Source of the DNA: Lachnospiraceae bacterium AC2031
GTDB lineage: Bacteria > Bacillota > Clostridia > Lachnospirales > Lachnospiraceae
DNA length: 64,000 nucleotides
Direction of reading: 5' to 3'
Assembly: GCA_000687975.1 (NCBI GenBank)
Contig: JIAB01000001.1
Coordinates: 1,054,001-1,118,000, forward strand
The notes beneath the pieces are model-generated. The model made no database searches, was not told the origin of the DNA, and worked only from the letters and a program-made list of their open reading frames with translations. Made by a program: the position numbers and the translations under genes. Position 1 is the first letter of the stretch. Each line of letters starts with the position of its first letter. Positions 10,996 through 19,955 of this stretch are shown here, one piece after another.

Positions 10996-12798
10996 TTACA
11001 CTTCCTTTATGTCACTACTAGTATTTTCTATATCTTCCTTTGATTCATCAAGATTTTTCGGAACAGCCACAAATACTATAGTTCCTACTCCAGGTTCAGT
11101 TTCCAGATCAAACCTTGCCCTATCCTCTGTTATCATCTTGAGTCTCAGGCAGGCATTTGTCATTCCGACGCCGCGTCCTGTCTTGATCAGTTCCAGACTC
11201 GCGTTGTTCATCTTGAAGAGGAGGTTATCCTTCATCTCCTCATCCATTCCGATTCCCGTATCCTCTATCTCGAAGATTACTTCATCTTCTGTATCATAGA
11301 TTCTTACAAAGATCCAGCCCGGCTCAGTCTTACTCTCGATGCCATGTACACATGCATTTTCCACAAATGTAACTATAAAAAGCTTAGGAACCATTACATT
11401 GTAGCAGGACGGCGATACATCCACGCTATAACTGAGTCTGTCACCGAATCTATACTTCTGAAGCTTAAGATAAGCTTCTATGAATTTCATTTCCTTTTCT
11501 ACAGATACGATATCCGACTGCCAGTCCACATTAACTCGTTGCATCATAGCAAGGTGTTCAACCATTTCTGCCGTCTCCTCTTCATCCTTAAGAAGACTGT
11601 GCATTCTAATACTCTCCAGAGCATTAAAAAGAAAATGGGGATTTATCTGGCTATGCAGTGCAAGCAGCTCTGCGTTCTGTCTCGCAATATCCATTTCCTG
11701 TTTTTTAAGTTTATCAATATAGACAGTCTGAATCAAGTCATTCATTCGGTCAGCCATGACATTATAGTTTGTCATCAGTGACGAAATCTCATCAGTTCCT
11801 TCTATATCAGAAATCTTAGTCAGAGTTTCAGACTTTGCATCCTCAAACAGTTTTCCAAGAAGCTCAATTCTTCGTGTTACTGAGTGATCCAGTCTCTTTA
11901 TCATGTAAAGAGGAAGCATAATACTTGCGATAAGGAGAATGAATACTATAATAGTAGATTTGAGATCCAGCATCCAGATTCCATGCTTACCACTCTTAAG
12001 ATATATGGTGTAACTATCACCATATAGATTCATATCATACTTATAGTCATACTTAATGCTTTTATCAAAGAACTTATAAGCTTCCCTATAATGTGTTCCG
12101 CCCACATTTGTCATGATAAGCTTATCGCCCTGACATATATATACGTCTGACTCAATACCATCATTAAAGATAGCATTCTGAAAGCTTTTATAATTTATAG
12201 TGAGCTTAAGAACCTTTTCAACACGGTTCTTTCTAGCCATCTCCATCTTACGCATGAGAAGGATCTTTCGCTCAGAATAAGCTTCAGTCGGAGCCTTGCT
12301 GAATTCAAAGCTAAGAACAATTCCTTCGTTCTCGCTAAGCTTCTTATACCAGTTTTCATCCCTCTCAGGCTCCAGCTTATAGAACATTCCACCATTAAGA
12401 ATGGTGTTATTGTCCGCATATATTTCAAGTGTTTCATTATTCAGTCCAAGCCAGCTGTCATAGATAGAATTCTTCTTAAATTCCATATAAGATGTATAGT
12501 AATCCAGCGGATCATAATATTCTTTATTGAGCAGATCCTCTATCTCAGAGTTTTTGTATATATTCTGAATAATGATAGAAGGATAATTCAGTTCATCGAT
12601 GAGTCCGTACTTGATCGCTTCAGCATCGCTTCGAAGTTCCTGTTCCTTTGTGATCTTATTAACCTTATAAAGATTATAAAAGACTATACTATCTGTTACA
12701 AAAAGTGGGATCAGAACACAAAAAACAAAAAGGAGCATCAGCTTCCTTTTAAGACTAAGTCTATTTATGTAGCTGTTAATCTTTGAACGCAGCTTCAT
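10996..12798 (-). CDS. YesM-type sensor histidine kinase
   Basis: Membrane sensor kinase of 600 residues. Two membrane helices (about residues 18-40 and 280-300) frame an extracytoplasmic sensor of about 240 residues. A HAMP region comes next, then the HisKA_YesM box with SQINPHFLFNALES, and the HATPase domain with VENACVHGI, DTGIGMDEE and GRGVGMTNACLRL. It phosphorylates the regulator encoded next to it. Signals for this family are oligosaccharides or the binding-protein complex, as inferred from other systems. The gene diverges from the PBP-GGDEF gene at 13001 over a 200-bp region. Confidence 0.93.
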   Translation of the reverse strand: MKLRSKINSYINRLSLKRKLMLLFVFCVLIPLFVTDSIVFYNLYKVNKITKEQELRSDAEAIKYGLIDELNYPSIIIQNIYKNSEIEDLLNKEYYDPLDYYTSYMEFKKNSIYDSWLGLNNETLEIYADNNTILNGGMFYKLEPERDENWYKKLSENEGIVLSFEFSKAPTEAYSERKILLMRKMEMARKNRVEKVLKLTINYKSFQNAIFNDGIESDVYICQGDKLIMTNVGGTHYREAYKFFDKSIKYDYKYDMNLYGDSYTIYLKSGKHGIWMLDLKSTIIVFILLIASIMLPLYMIKRLDHSVTRRIELLGKLFEDAKSETLTKISDIEGTDEISSLMTNYNVMADRMNDLIQTVYIDKLKKQEMDIARQNAELLALHSQINPHFLFNALESIRMHSLLKDEEETAEMVEHLAMMQRVNVDWQSDIVSVEKEMKFIEAYLKLQKYRFGDRLSYSVDVSPSCYNVMVPKLFIVTFVENACVHGIESKTEPGWIFVRIYDTEDEVIFEIEDTGIGMDEEMKDNLLFKMNNASLELIKTGRGVGMTNACLRLKMITEDRARFDLETEPGVGTIVFVAVPKNLDESKEDIENTSSDIKEV

Positions 12799-12900
12799 CT
12801 ATCCTAATTCCTTCATCATAACCGGTTACTCTTATCACTAAAAATACGAACCTACTATACCATAAAATCACACCATAAAACAAAGAAATCTTTTTATGTG

Positions 12901-12930
12901 TTGGCAAATAAAATCAATAACTGATATAAT
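12901..12930 (+). promoter_or_regulatory. Sigma-A-like promoter for the PBP-GGDEF gene
   Basis: TTGGCA at 12901-12906 and TATAAT at 12925-12930 are separated by 18 bp, and the start codon is 70 bp further on. The transcript would include a short stem-loop-prone leader. No operator was recognised. Confidence 0.6.
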
Positions 12931-13000
12931 ATTAACCAGAGATGTGAACTCCACATTTCTTCGGGGTAAATTAAGGTATTTTGCTTTTAGGGTATAACAC

Positions 13001-14902
13001 ATGAAGAAAAAGATTGCTGTTTTTTCAACAGGATGGTGTAGCGAGATCCTGTCTCAATTTCTTACGGGCATGCAAAGCGCCCTTTCTAAAGAGGCTGTAG
13101 ATATATGCCTTTTTTTGTGCTATCCAATATATATCGATACACCAGCCATGAAACATGGTGAAATGAATATCTTCAAGCTGCCAAATCTAAAAGATTTTGA
13201 CGGCACAGTTATCTTCGGAAGCGGTCTGAACTTTCCTGAAGAAATTAACGATATAATAGAAAGAAGTCAGTTTGCTAATATCCCTGTCATCATTCAGGGA
13301 GCCAAGCATGAAAACACTCTTTATGTTGGTTCAGACAACTATCTTGCCACTATAGAGATGTGTGAACACCTTTCCTCAGAACATAACGTTCGCCGCATCA
13401 TCTTCTTTGCGGGAACCGAGGATTCACTTGACTCTGAGATTCGTCTTCAAGCTGTTAAGGATTATCTTGAACAGCAGGGACGCACAGAAGATCTTGTCGA
13501 AGTTTACTATACGAAGTGGGAAAATGCCGCTGTAACAAGATATATAAATAAATTCGCTAAAGAAGGTCGCGAGCTTCCAGATGTATTTATATGCGCAAAC
13601 GACGGTCTCGCCATGGAGACCTGCATTTCACTTAGTAACAATGGACATAGCGTTCCAGAAGATGTTCTTGTATGCGGATATGACTTTATAGATGAAAGTC
13701 AGATATTCGACCCTTCTATCGCTTCTGTCGATCAGTGTTTTACAGAAATGGGAGAAGCAGCCGGAAAGCTATGGATCGACACAACAGCTGGAAACACCTC
13801 TACTGATTCTTTGATAATTCCTTGTAAGTTCATTCCAGGAGAAAGCTGTAACTGTTATTCATATCGTAACAGTGACAAGATAAGAAGACGTGTAGGCAGA
13901 GAAAACTTTAAGAATCGCACAAAAACCACTTACTTTAATAGAAAAGTCAACCAGATAGATAGTACAATTCTGTCATGTCTCAGCTACCAGGAATTCATGA
14001 ATAGTCTTCAAAATCTGCTCATTGAAAATCATGATTACGAAGGAGATTCATTCCACATTCTTTTAGAGCCTAATTTTGGTTTATCTATATATGATCAAAA
14101 TGTTAAGCTAAGAACATCCGGATACAGCAAATTCATGGAGGTTCTTTATTCTACAGAGAATGGTATAAGCTACGAGGATAAGCAGTTTGCTTCAAACGAT
14201 CTCATTCCTGGTTACCAGGGAGATGATGAAAATCACTTGTATGTATTCCTGCCTCTTCACGAAGCAGATGAATCCTATGGTTATCTAATTTTCCGGGACT
14301 GTATAGAAAAGATAGAAGACCATTTCCTTCAGACTTACCAGAGCCGTATGGGACTTGTTTTTGATAAGTTCCGTCACGCCATAAGTCTTGATCTTATCAA
14401 CAAGAGACTTCTTGAAGTAATGAGGCGCGATCCTCTTACTAATGTAAACAACCGCATGGCCTATGATGACAAGGAAAGACACCTTCAGTCAGAGATAGAT
14501 GCTGGAACCTGTCCTAACTTCACTATAGCCATGTTTGATGTAAATAATCTTAAACTGGTAAATGATACCAAAGGACATGATGCTGGAGATAATTATCTAA
14601 TAAAATGCTGTCACTTGATATGCAGTGTTTTTAAGCGCAGTCCAATATACAGAATCGGTGGTGATGAATTTGTCGCCGTTCTGTCTGGTGATGACAATGA
14701 CAATGCGGATATACTTCTTGCTCATCTGCAGAGTCTTATGACTCCATACACAAACAAGTTGCCGCTCCCAGATAACTATGTATCCATAGCATTTGGAACA
14801 GCAACCTATAATCCAGGTGTGGACACAGACATCAACGAAGTTGAAAAACGTGCTGATGCAGCAATGTATAAAAATAAAGCAATAATGAAGGGACTAGCAT
14901 AG
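13001..14902 (+). CDS. Cytosolic diguanylate cyclase with LacI/PBP1-type sugar-sensor domain
   Basis: A 633-residue protein with three parts. Residues 1 to about 290 resemble the periplasmic-binding-protein-like effector domain of LacI regulators (KKKIAVFSTGW, VYGSDN-type turns, DVFICANDGLAMET, VCGYDFIDES), but there is no HTH. Residues 300-460 form a linker/GAF-like region. Residues 465-633 are a GGDEF domain with an intact active-site loop YRIGGDEFVAVL and the conserved DPLTNVNNR entry. No signal peptide or membrane helix is seen, so sugar sensing should take place in the cytosol. An RxxD inhibitory site is not evident before the GGDEF motif. Adjacent to the xylo-oligosaccharide operon, it may make c-di-GMP in response to imported sugar; that link is inference. 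Confidence 0.88.
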   Translation: MKKKIAVFSTGWCSEILSQFLTGMQSALSKEAVDICLFLCYPIYIDTPAMKHGEMNIFKLPNLKDFDGTVIFGSGLNFPEEINDIIERSQFANIPVIIQGAKHENTLYVGSDNYLATIEMCEHLSSEHNVRRIIFFAGTEDSLDSEIRLQAVKDYLEQQGRTEDLVEVYYTKWENAAVTRYINKFAKEGRELPDVFICANDGLAMETCISLSNNGHSVPEDVLVCGYDFIDESQIFDPSIASVDQCFTEMGEAAGKLWIDTTAGNTSTDSLIIPCKFIPGESCNCYSYRNSDKIRRRVGRENFKNRTKTTYFNRKVNQIDSTILSCLSYQEFMNSLQNLLIENHDYEGDSFHILLEPNFGLSIYDQNVKLRTSGYSKFMEVLYSTENGISYEDKQFASNDLIPGYQGDDENHLYVFLPLHEADESYGYLIFRDCIEKIEDHFLQTYQSRMGLVFDKFRHAISLDLINKRLLEVMRRDPLTNVNNRMAYDDKERHLQSEIDAGTCPNFTIAMFDVNNLKLVNDTKGHDAGDNYLIKCCHLICSVFKRSPIYRIGGDEFVAVLSGDDNDNADILLAHLQSLMTPYTNKLPLPDNYVSIAFGTATYNPGVDTDINEVEKRADAAMYKNKAIMKGLA

Positions 14903-14925
14903 TTATATGCTAGTCCCCATTTTTT
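14891..14925 (+). terminator. Rho-independent terminator of the PBP-GGDEF gene
   Basis: GGACTAGCATA (14891-14901) pairs fully with TATGCTAGTCC (14906-14916) and is followed by CCATTTTTT. The left arm includes the last codons and the stop region. It stands between convergent genes. Confidence 0.85.
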
Positions 14926-16525
14926 AGTTTAATCGAAAATCCATAAAGCCCGCACTTCCACCTGTCTCTTTTTCAGAATAGATAAAAAGTCCAAAACGGC
15001 ATCCAGTAAAGTGATCAAGTCTGAAGGTAAGCTTATGTGTAGCGCCAATTCTTTCAAAGCCTGTTCCTCTATCAGCTTCGCAGTATACTGTATCATCCTC
15101 AAAACTTGAATTTAGTCTTAGTTTCAATTTACTACTATCTATTACATTTTCATCTAATTCGATCTTTTCTTCAATTGTTCCTTTTTCAGAACTCAGTTCC
15201 CAGATATCTCCACTTGTATTTTCAAAGGAACACATTACAGCGTATAGTTTTCCCTCTTCCTTCTGAACACCTACCCAGGCATAGTTACCCTGAAATGCAG
15301 CAAGACCAGCAGAGTCACCATCATTTAACCTCGATGCATCCAGAGTTACTTCAGCTGAGCACTTAGGAAATGTCATTCTCTGCGTAAGTGTATTTTTAGC
15401 TCGGTAGATAGAGTTGGTAAGCTTATCAGTCTTTATCCAAAGGCACCCTTCTTCTACATCCTGACTTACGAGACTGAGATCCGGCTCATGATTAAACTGC
15501 CACATACTACGAAGGCCGTAAGTACCAAAGTGTTCCTTATCTTCTTCGTACTTCTGTTTCATATCATACTTAAAATCATCACTATCTGTAAGCGGATGAT
15601 ACTTATAGTCCTCACGAAAGCTTATGGTTTCCAAATCGCGAGTTGCCTTTCCATCTGTACCAAATATAGGTACTCCATCCTTCCAGTTAACTGGAACAAG
15701 CATCGGTAGTCTTCCTATAGCTCCACTATCCTGGAACATTATCGCATGCCATACTCCTTCAGGGCCTTCAACAATACCACCCTGAGCTATACCAGAATTT
15801 CTAAACCCAAGATCATCATCAAAAAGGTCACCATCTGTTATATCTATATTCTTAAACTCTCCCTCAAGAGAATCAGCCACATAGCAGGCTTCAACGCGTC
15901 TCCATCTATCCTTCTTCGAATGAATAAAGAATAGATAATATCTGCCTTCTATCTTGTAAAGATGTGAGCCTTCATAACCCAGCATAGGATTACCTATATC
16001 CTCTACAATAAGACGATGGAGACCTCCTTCCTTCGGCGCTGTCATTTCATCATTTAGCTCTGTAAGATAAATCTTGGTATTTCCATAAACAATATATTTT
16101 CGAACTATATTCTTTCCTTCGGCATCTGATTCAGTATCAAAAAGAAGGGAAGCATCATGATAGAAACCTTCTACTATACTTTTCTCCCATGGGCCATCTA
16201 TCTGTTTTGACTTATATAGATAGGTCTTCTGAGTATCATTACATACGAACAGGATATAGAACATTCCATCAAAGAATCTAATCGTGGCCGCCCACATTCC
16301 TTTTCCATATATATGTTCATCCCCTTCCAGCTTCTGTCCAGGAGTACTATCTAGTCTTTCATAAACATAAGCAGCATGTTCCCAATTTATAAGGTCATAG
16401 GATCTTAGTATTTCTGCACCAGGCATATAATGCATGGTTGTAGTCACCATATAAAAAGTATTATCTACACATATAACATCTGGATCTGGATAATCCATCT
16501 TTATTACTGGATTGGTTCCCTTCAT
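14924..16525 (-). CDS. GH43 beta-xylosidase-type enzyme with C-terminal lectin-like domain
   Basis: Glycosidase of 533 residues without signal peptide. The N-terminal five-bladed propeller covers about residues 1-310, with the base Asp in MDYPDPDVICVDN and the acid Glu in LGYEGSHLYKIEG. The remaining 200 residues form a beta-sandwich (DUF1349/GH43_C2-like, ending in SAGFMDFRLN), which usually completes the xylosidase active site. The usual WAPD motif reads MWAATIRF here, a pattern I cannot interpret with confidence. The gene stands alone with its own promoter region, between terminators. It probably splits xylo-oligosaccharides delivered by the importer upstream. Confidence 0.88.
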   Translation of the reverse strand: MKGTNPVIKMDYPDPDVICVDNTFYMVTTTMHYMPGAEILRSYDLINWEHAAYVYERLDSTPGQKLEGDEHIYGKGMWAATIRFFDGMFYILFVCNDTQKTYLYKSKQIDGPWEKSIVEGFYHDASLLFDTESDAEGKNIVRKYIVYGNTKIYLTELNDEMTAPKEGGLHRLIVEDIGNPMLGYEGSHLYKIEGRYYLFFIHSKKDRWRRVEACYVADSLEGEFKNIDITDGDLFDDDLGFRNSGIAQGGIVEGPEGVWHAIMFQDSGAIGRLPMLVPVNWKDGVPIFGTDGKATRDLETISFREDYKYHPLTDSDDFKYDMKQKYEEDKEHFGTYGLRSMWQFNHEPDLSLVSQDVEEGCLWIKTDKLTNSIYRAKNTLTQRMTFPKCSAEVTLDASRLNDGDSAGLAAFQGNYAWVGVQKEEGKLYAVMCSFENTSGDIWELSSEKGTIEEKIELDENVIDSSKLKLRLNSSFEDDTVYCEADRGTGFERIGATHKLTFRLDHFTGCRFGLFIYSEKETGGSAGFMDFRLN

Positions 16526-16546
16526 TACTTTCCTCCAAAATACAAA

Positions 16547-16580
16547 AGAGTCAACTGATAAAAATCAGTCGACTCTTATT
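16547..16580 (-). terminator. Terminator hairpin between DUF4867 and GH43 genes
   Basis: GAGTCAACTGAT pairs with ATCAGTCGACTC (one mismatch) around an AAAA loop. It is followed by CTTTTGTATTTT on the minus strand and TTATTAT on the plus strand, so it ends the DUF4867 transcript. Confidence 0.7.
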
Positions 16581-16660
16581 ATACATAGGATTCACGCTTA
16601 TACAATCATAAAGCTTATTTACTTTTTACGATTTTTTACGCTATTACGAATTAGATACTA

Positions 16661-17281
16661 TTAGATAGAGATATTCTCTCCAACAAGACCTACATAAGCG
16701 CCCTGCTTTGCCTCAGCAGAATCTGCATGAGCAATGAGCCACTTATTTCTAGCCCAAAGCCACTTATCTTCTTCGTTCTTAGCATCAAGCTTATCAATAT
16801 CTGTATTAGTTCCCTTTGGAAGAACTACTGCTACTCTGAATCCATCATCTGTTACCATACATGGTGCATAGTGAAGTGATGTTGCATATACTTCAACAAC
16901 TGCTCCTGCAGGTGCCTTGAATGCAACTACATCAGCTGTATCAAGCTTTCCGTTAACGATCTTCTCCTGCTTAGCAAGAAGAAGTACGAAGTCAGTTGCA
17001 CCGATGTTGATCTCGCTATTTCTATGATACTCAAGACAGTTAAGTGCCTTGTTATATCCCCAGCACATACCAAGCTCTATTGGCATACCACCAAAACCAT
17101 TGTCAGTAAGCTGCTTCATGATTCCACAAGCTTCAAGTGAGTCAATACCTGGCTCATATGCAACTCCCTCAGCAGGCATATCGATAGCTTCCATAGCCTT
17201 TACAAGCTCAGCTGTATCATAGCCATCAAGAACCTTACCAAACTCAGCAAACTCTGGATCAAATACAGAATAAATAGTCAT
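16661..17281 (-). CDS. DUF4867-family protein
   Basis: A 206-residue soluble protein resembling the DUF4867 family of Clostridia. The sequence has a run of short beta strands (VVAFKAPAGAVVEVYATSLHYAPC), suggestive of a cupin-like fold, with conserved His and Cys in LHYAPC. Family members tend to lie among carbohydrate genes, and a role in sugar metabolism has been assumed but not shown. The start has a clear AGGAGG site. It is monocistronic here with a terminator downstream. I cannot assign a reaction. Confidence 0.65.
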   Translation of the reverse strand: MTIYSVFDPEFAEFGKVLDGYDTAELVKAMEAIDMPAEGVAYEPGIDSLEACGIMKQLTDNGFGGMPIELGMCWGYNKALNCLEYHRNSEINIGATDFVLLLAKQEKIVNGKLDTADVVAFKAPAGAVVEVYATSLHYAPCMVTDDGFRVAVVLPKGTNTDIDKLDAKNEEDKWLWARNKWLIAHADSAEAKQGAYVGLVGENISI

Positions 17282-17393
17282 TTTACGTACCTCCTAAATA
17301 CTTTCTCTACACTAATTCCTTAGTGACCTTTGATGTGTTTTCACGGATTATTTTGATATCTATTATCTTATCCGCAGTCCAGTTGGTATTATA

Positions 17394-17657
17394 TCACATG
17401 GTCCTCTTACCTTCAATAAACCATCTGTGATTATCTCCATAAAATATATAACTTTTGAAGCCATCCACATATACTGTATATCTAAGTCCAGTTGCACCTG
17501 CAATAAGACTGGCCGCCCGCTTCACTTCAGTTATCTTCTGTATCTCATATGCTGTATCATCATCCAGAAAAATCTTCTTTGGAACTAATCCCCCATCCTT
17601 CGTAAATACCGCATCAACCTCTACGTATATTTTACCAGGACTCTCAACTTCGCTCAT
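17394..17657 (-). CDS. Small conserved-looking protein divergent from LexA-like repressor
   Basis: An 87-residue soluble protein, mostly beta structure, with the pattern IYVEVDAVFTKDG, PKKIFLDD, RAASLIAGATGLRYTVYVDG and YIFYGDNHRWFIEGK. The start is backed by an AAGGAGAG site nine bases away. I recall similar small proteins near LexA-like or DNA-polymerase-IV genes in Firmicutes, but I cannot confirm this from the sequence. It is divergent from the S24 repressor gene and shares a 267-bp intergenic region with it, so it is a likely target of that repressor. Function unknown. Confidence 0.7.
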   Translation of the reverse strand: MSEVESPGKIYVEVDAVFTKDGGLVPKKIFLDDDTAYEIQKITEVKRAASLIAGATGLRYTVYVDGFKSYIFYGDNHRWFIEGKRTM

Positions 17658-17830
17658 CTCATATCACTCTCCTTTTTAACTATTCTATCTAACTATAGAC
17701 CTACAAAAACAAAAGATTATTATAAAGCGCTTTGGGGACAGTATAATTCTATATTTTGTCGATTTCAAGTGTAATTTTTATGTAATTGTAGATATTTTAT
17801 AGATTTTTCTTGCATCATTCCACGAAATGT

Positions 17831-17909
17831 TGTATATTCCTATATAGAGAAATGATACATATTGTGATTATTTAACATCGAAAAAAATCTACAAAATTTC
17901 GAATATACA
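17831..17909. promoter_or_regulatory. Candidate repressor operator pair in the divergent intergenic region
   Basis: TGTATATTC at 17831-17839 is repeated in inverted form as GAATATACA at 17901-17909, just before the ribosome binding site of the LexA-like gene. A 9-nt match in an AT-rich region is only suggestive. Its place between a self-cleaving-type repressor and a divergent gene is what makes it a candidate. Confidence 0.35.
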
Positions 17910-17924
17910 GGGGAGGAGGATCAG

Positions 17925-18638
17925 ATGAAAGATATAGGCAATATACTTGCTGAATACAGAAAGAAAGCCGGATATTCCCAGAAGGAGGCAGCCGAGCTAC
18001 TTACTAAAGAAGGCACAGCTACAAAGGATAAGAGTATCTATACCTGGGAAAAAAGAAAGTCAACTCCTAACCCAACCCAGTTTCTTTTACTCTGCAAAAT
18101 ATACGGTATCACAGACATATACTCAACCTTCCTGGAACCAAATCCTGATAATCCTCTTTCCTCTCTCAATGATGCCGGCAAAGAGAAAGTACAGGATTAC
18201 ATCAAACTTCTAAAACTGTCTAAAGAATATCGTATAGAAGAGAATAAAGAGGAGAATGTTATAGAGCTCCCAGTTAAAAGAGAACTTCCACTCTATCTTC
18301 TAGCAGCATCTGCCGGAACTGGAGAATTCCTGGATAGCGAAGCTCATGAGATGGTTGTTGTTGGAAGCGAAGTTCCAGAAAAAGCAAGCTTTGGAATAAG
18401 ACTTAACGGAAATAGTATGGAACCACGTTATATGAACGGCCAGATTGTCTGGGTATACAGAACCACCGAACTCTTCGATGGTGACATAGGTATCTTCTAC
18501 CTGGATGGACAAGCCTACTGCAAGAAGCTCCATAAAGGAAAGGGCTTCTTAGAACTACTATCCTTTAATCCAGATTATAAGCCTATTAGGATAAATGAAG
18601 CCAGTGACTTCAAAGTATTTGGAAGGGTTGTGTCATAA
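17925..18638 (+). CDS. XRE-S24 (LexA-like) self-cleaving-type transcription repressor
   Basis: A 237-residue regulator. Residues 1-65 form an XRE helix-turn-helix (YRKKAGYSQKEAAELL), and after a linker residues 120-237 form an S24 peptidase domain. The catalytic Ser164 is in LNGNSMEPRY, the Lys is K200 in AYCKKL, and the presumed cleavage pair is Ala130-Gly131 in AASAGTGEF, all at LexA-like spacing. So the protein should be able to cleave itself in response to RecA or a similar signal. It has a strong GGGGAGGAGG site. It differs from true LexA by its XRE-type DNA-binding domain, as in phage CI and stress repressors. No phage genes are near. Confidence 0.88.
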   Translation: MKDIGNILAEYRKKAGYSQKEAAELLTKEGTATKDKSIYTWEKRKSTPNPTQFLLLCKIYGITDIYSTFLEPNPDNPLSSLNDAGKEKVQDYIKLLKLSKEYRIEENKEENVIELPVKRELPLYLLAASAGTGEFLDSEAHEMVVVGSEVPEKASFGIRLNGNSMEPRYMNGQIVWVYRTTELFDGDIGIFYLDGQAYCKKLHKGKGFLELLSFNPDYKPIRINEASDFKVFGRVVS

Positions 18639-19955
18639 TTAACTAACCCAGGATTTATCAAGCTTCTTAACGTCAGCAACAACAGATGTGGTCCCTAATA
18701 TCACTATGTTGTTGCTCTTGTCTTTCGCAAGTTGGAGAGCTTCTTCCACACTATCAGTTTGAATAACCTTTATTCCTTCAGATGCAAGAGTTGAAACCTG
18801 CTTATCTGTAAATACATAATGAGGATTCGAGGATCTGGTTAACATAATGTCAGATGATATATCTGCCATTTCTTTGACCACTCCTGCATAATCCTTATCA
18901 TCAGGAATACCAACTATTGTTGTCACATCCTTAATATCTAAGTTTTCCAGAACCTCTTTTACTAACTTACAGCTTTCACGATTGATACAGGCATCCAGCA
19001 TAATAAAAGGTGACGTAGATATAACCTCCATCCTTCCTGGCCACTGTATTTTTGACAGTCTATCCCTGATCATATCTATATCGAAAGCCATTCCATGCTC
19101 TTCAAAATAATCATAGCAAAATGCAAGAGCGAGTGTTGCATTCTCAGCCTGATGTTCACCCATGAGAGGAACCAGAATATCTGTATACTTGCTAGAATTA
19201 ATAACAACATCGAAAAGCATGCCAGTTTTACTGAATCTAATATTCTCAGCCCAGAAATCCTTGCCATATTCCTTTACTGCAACACCTAAAGAATCTGCAC
19301 GATTTATCAAAACTGTTCGCACCTCAGAATCCTGCTCAGCTATATAAACTCTTGTTTGATTTTCTGTGATGACGTACGCTTTATCTTCTGCTATCTCAGC
19401 AAGTGTACTTCCAAGTTCACGTGTATGTTCAAGAAATATTTTATTGATTATAGAGTACTGATGAATAATATTATTCACATCGTCGTACTTCGCACCCTTG
19501 CCACATTCGAAGACATTTGCCTCCGTATTCTGAGACTTAAAATAGTCGAGAGCAACAAGCGTTTGAATCCCCATAGGGCTGATATATACATTCTCAGGAA
19601 TCTTTGCTTCGATTGTCTCAATCTCTTTTTCGAGAACTGATACATGCTTAGCAAAATCCTCGTCAGAGATATCCACACCATTTACCTTAAATCTCTCACA
19701 GAAGCTGCTGATATGAGGGCTGGTCATAAGTCCAGTCTTAATCTTTGCAGAGAGAATCTGAGAGATCATACTGGCAACAGAACCTTTGCCCTTACTGCCC
19801 GTAACAAGAACAGCAGGCATTGATGACCTTTGCTGAATCAGTTCATGAGTTAGTTCGGGATGTCTCTTATAACAGTCCTTGCTGCTATAATCTATATTCT
19901 TTTCAGCTTTCATGTAGGATTTATATATAAAATCCTCAGCTTCTTTTCTATTCAA
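18639..19955 (-). CDS. Mur ligase / folylpolyglutamate-synthase family ligase
   Basis: ATP-dependent ligase of about 438 residues. The ATP-binding loop is VTGSKGKGSVASM and further Mur-type motifs are SPHISSFCERF, FECGKGAKYDD and MEVISTSPFIMLDA. It resembles FolC but has weaker folate-pocket features. I choose a TTG start at 19955 that overlaps the TAG of the upstream ATP-grasp gene (TTGAATAG context) and has AGAGGA eight bases before it; the longer frame would overlap that gene by 98 bp. The tight coupling suggests that the two ligases make one product, perhaps an amino-acid chain or tailed metabolite. Substrate unknown. Confidence 0.82.
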   Translation of the reverse strand: MNRKEAEDFIYKSYMKAEKNIDYSSKDCYKRHPELTHELIQQRSSMPAVLVTGSKGKGSVASMISQILSAKIKTGLMTSPHISSFCERFKVNGVDISDEDFAKHVSVLEKEIETIEAKIPENVYISPMGIQTLVALDYFKSQNTEANVFECGKGAKYDDVNNIIHQYSIINKIFLEHTRELGSTLAEIAEDKAYVITENQTRVYIAEQDSEVRTVLINRADSLGVAVKEYGKDFWAENIRFSKTGMLFDVVINSSKYTDILVPLMGEHQAENATLALAFCYDYFEEHGMAFDIDMIRDRLSKIQWPGRMEVISTSPFIMLDACINRESCKLVKEVLENLDIKDVTTIVGIPDDKDYAGVVKEMADISSDIMLTRSSNPHYVFTDKQVSTLASEGIKVIQTDSVEEALQLAKDKSNNIVILGTTSVVADVKKLDKSWVS

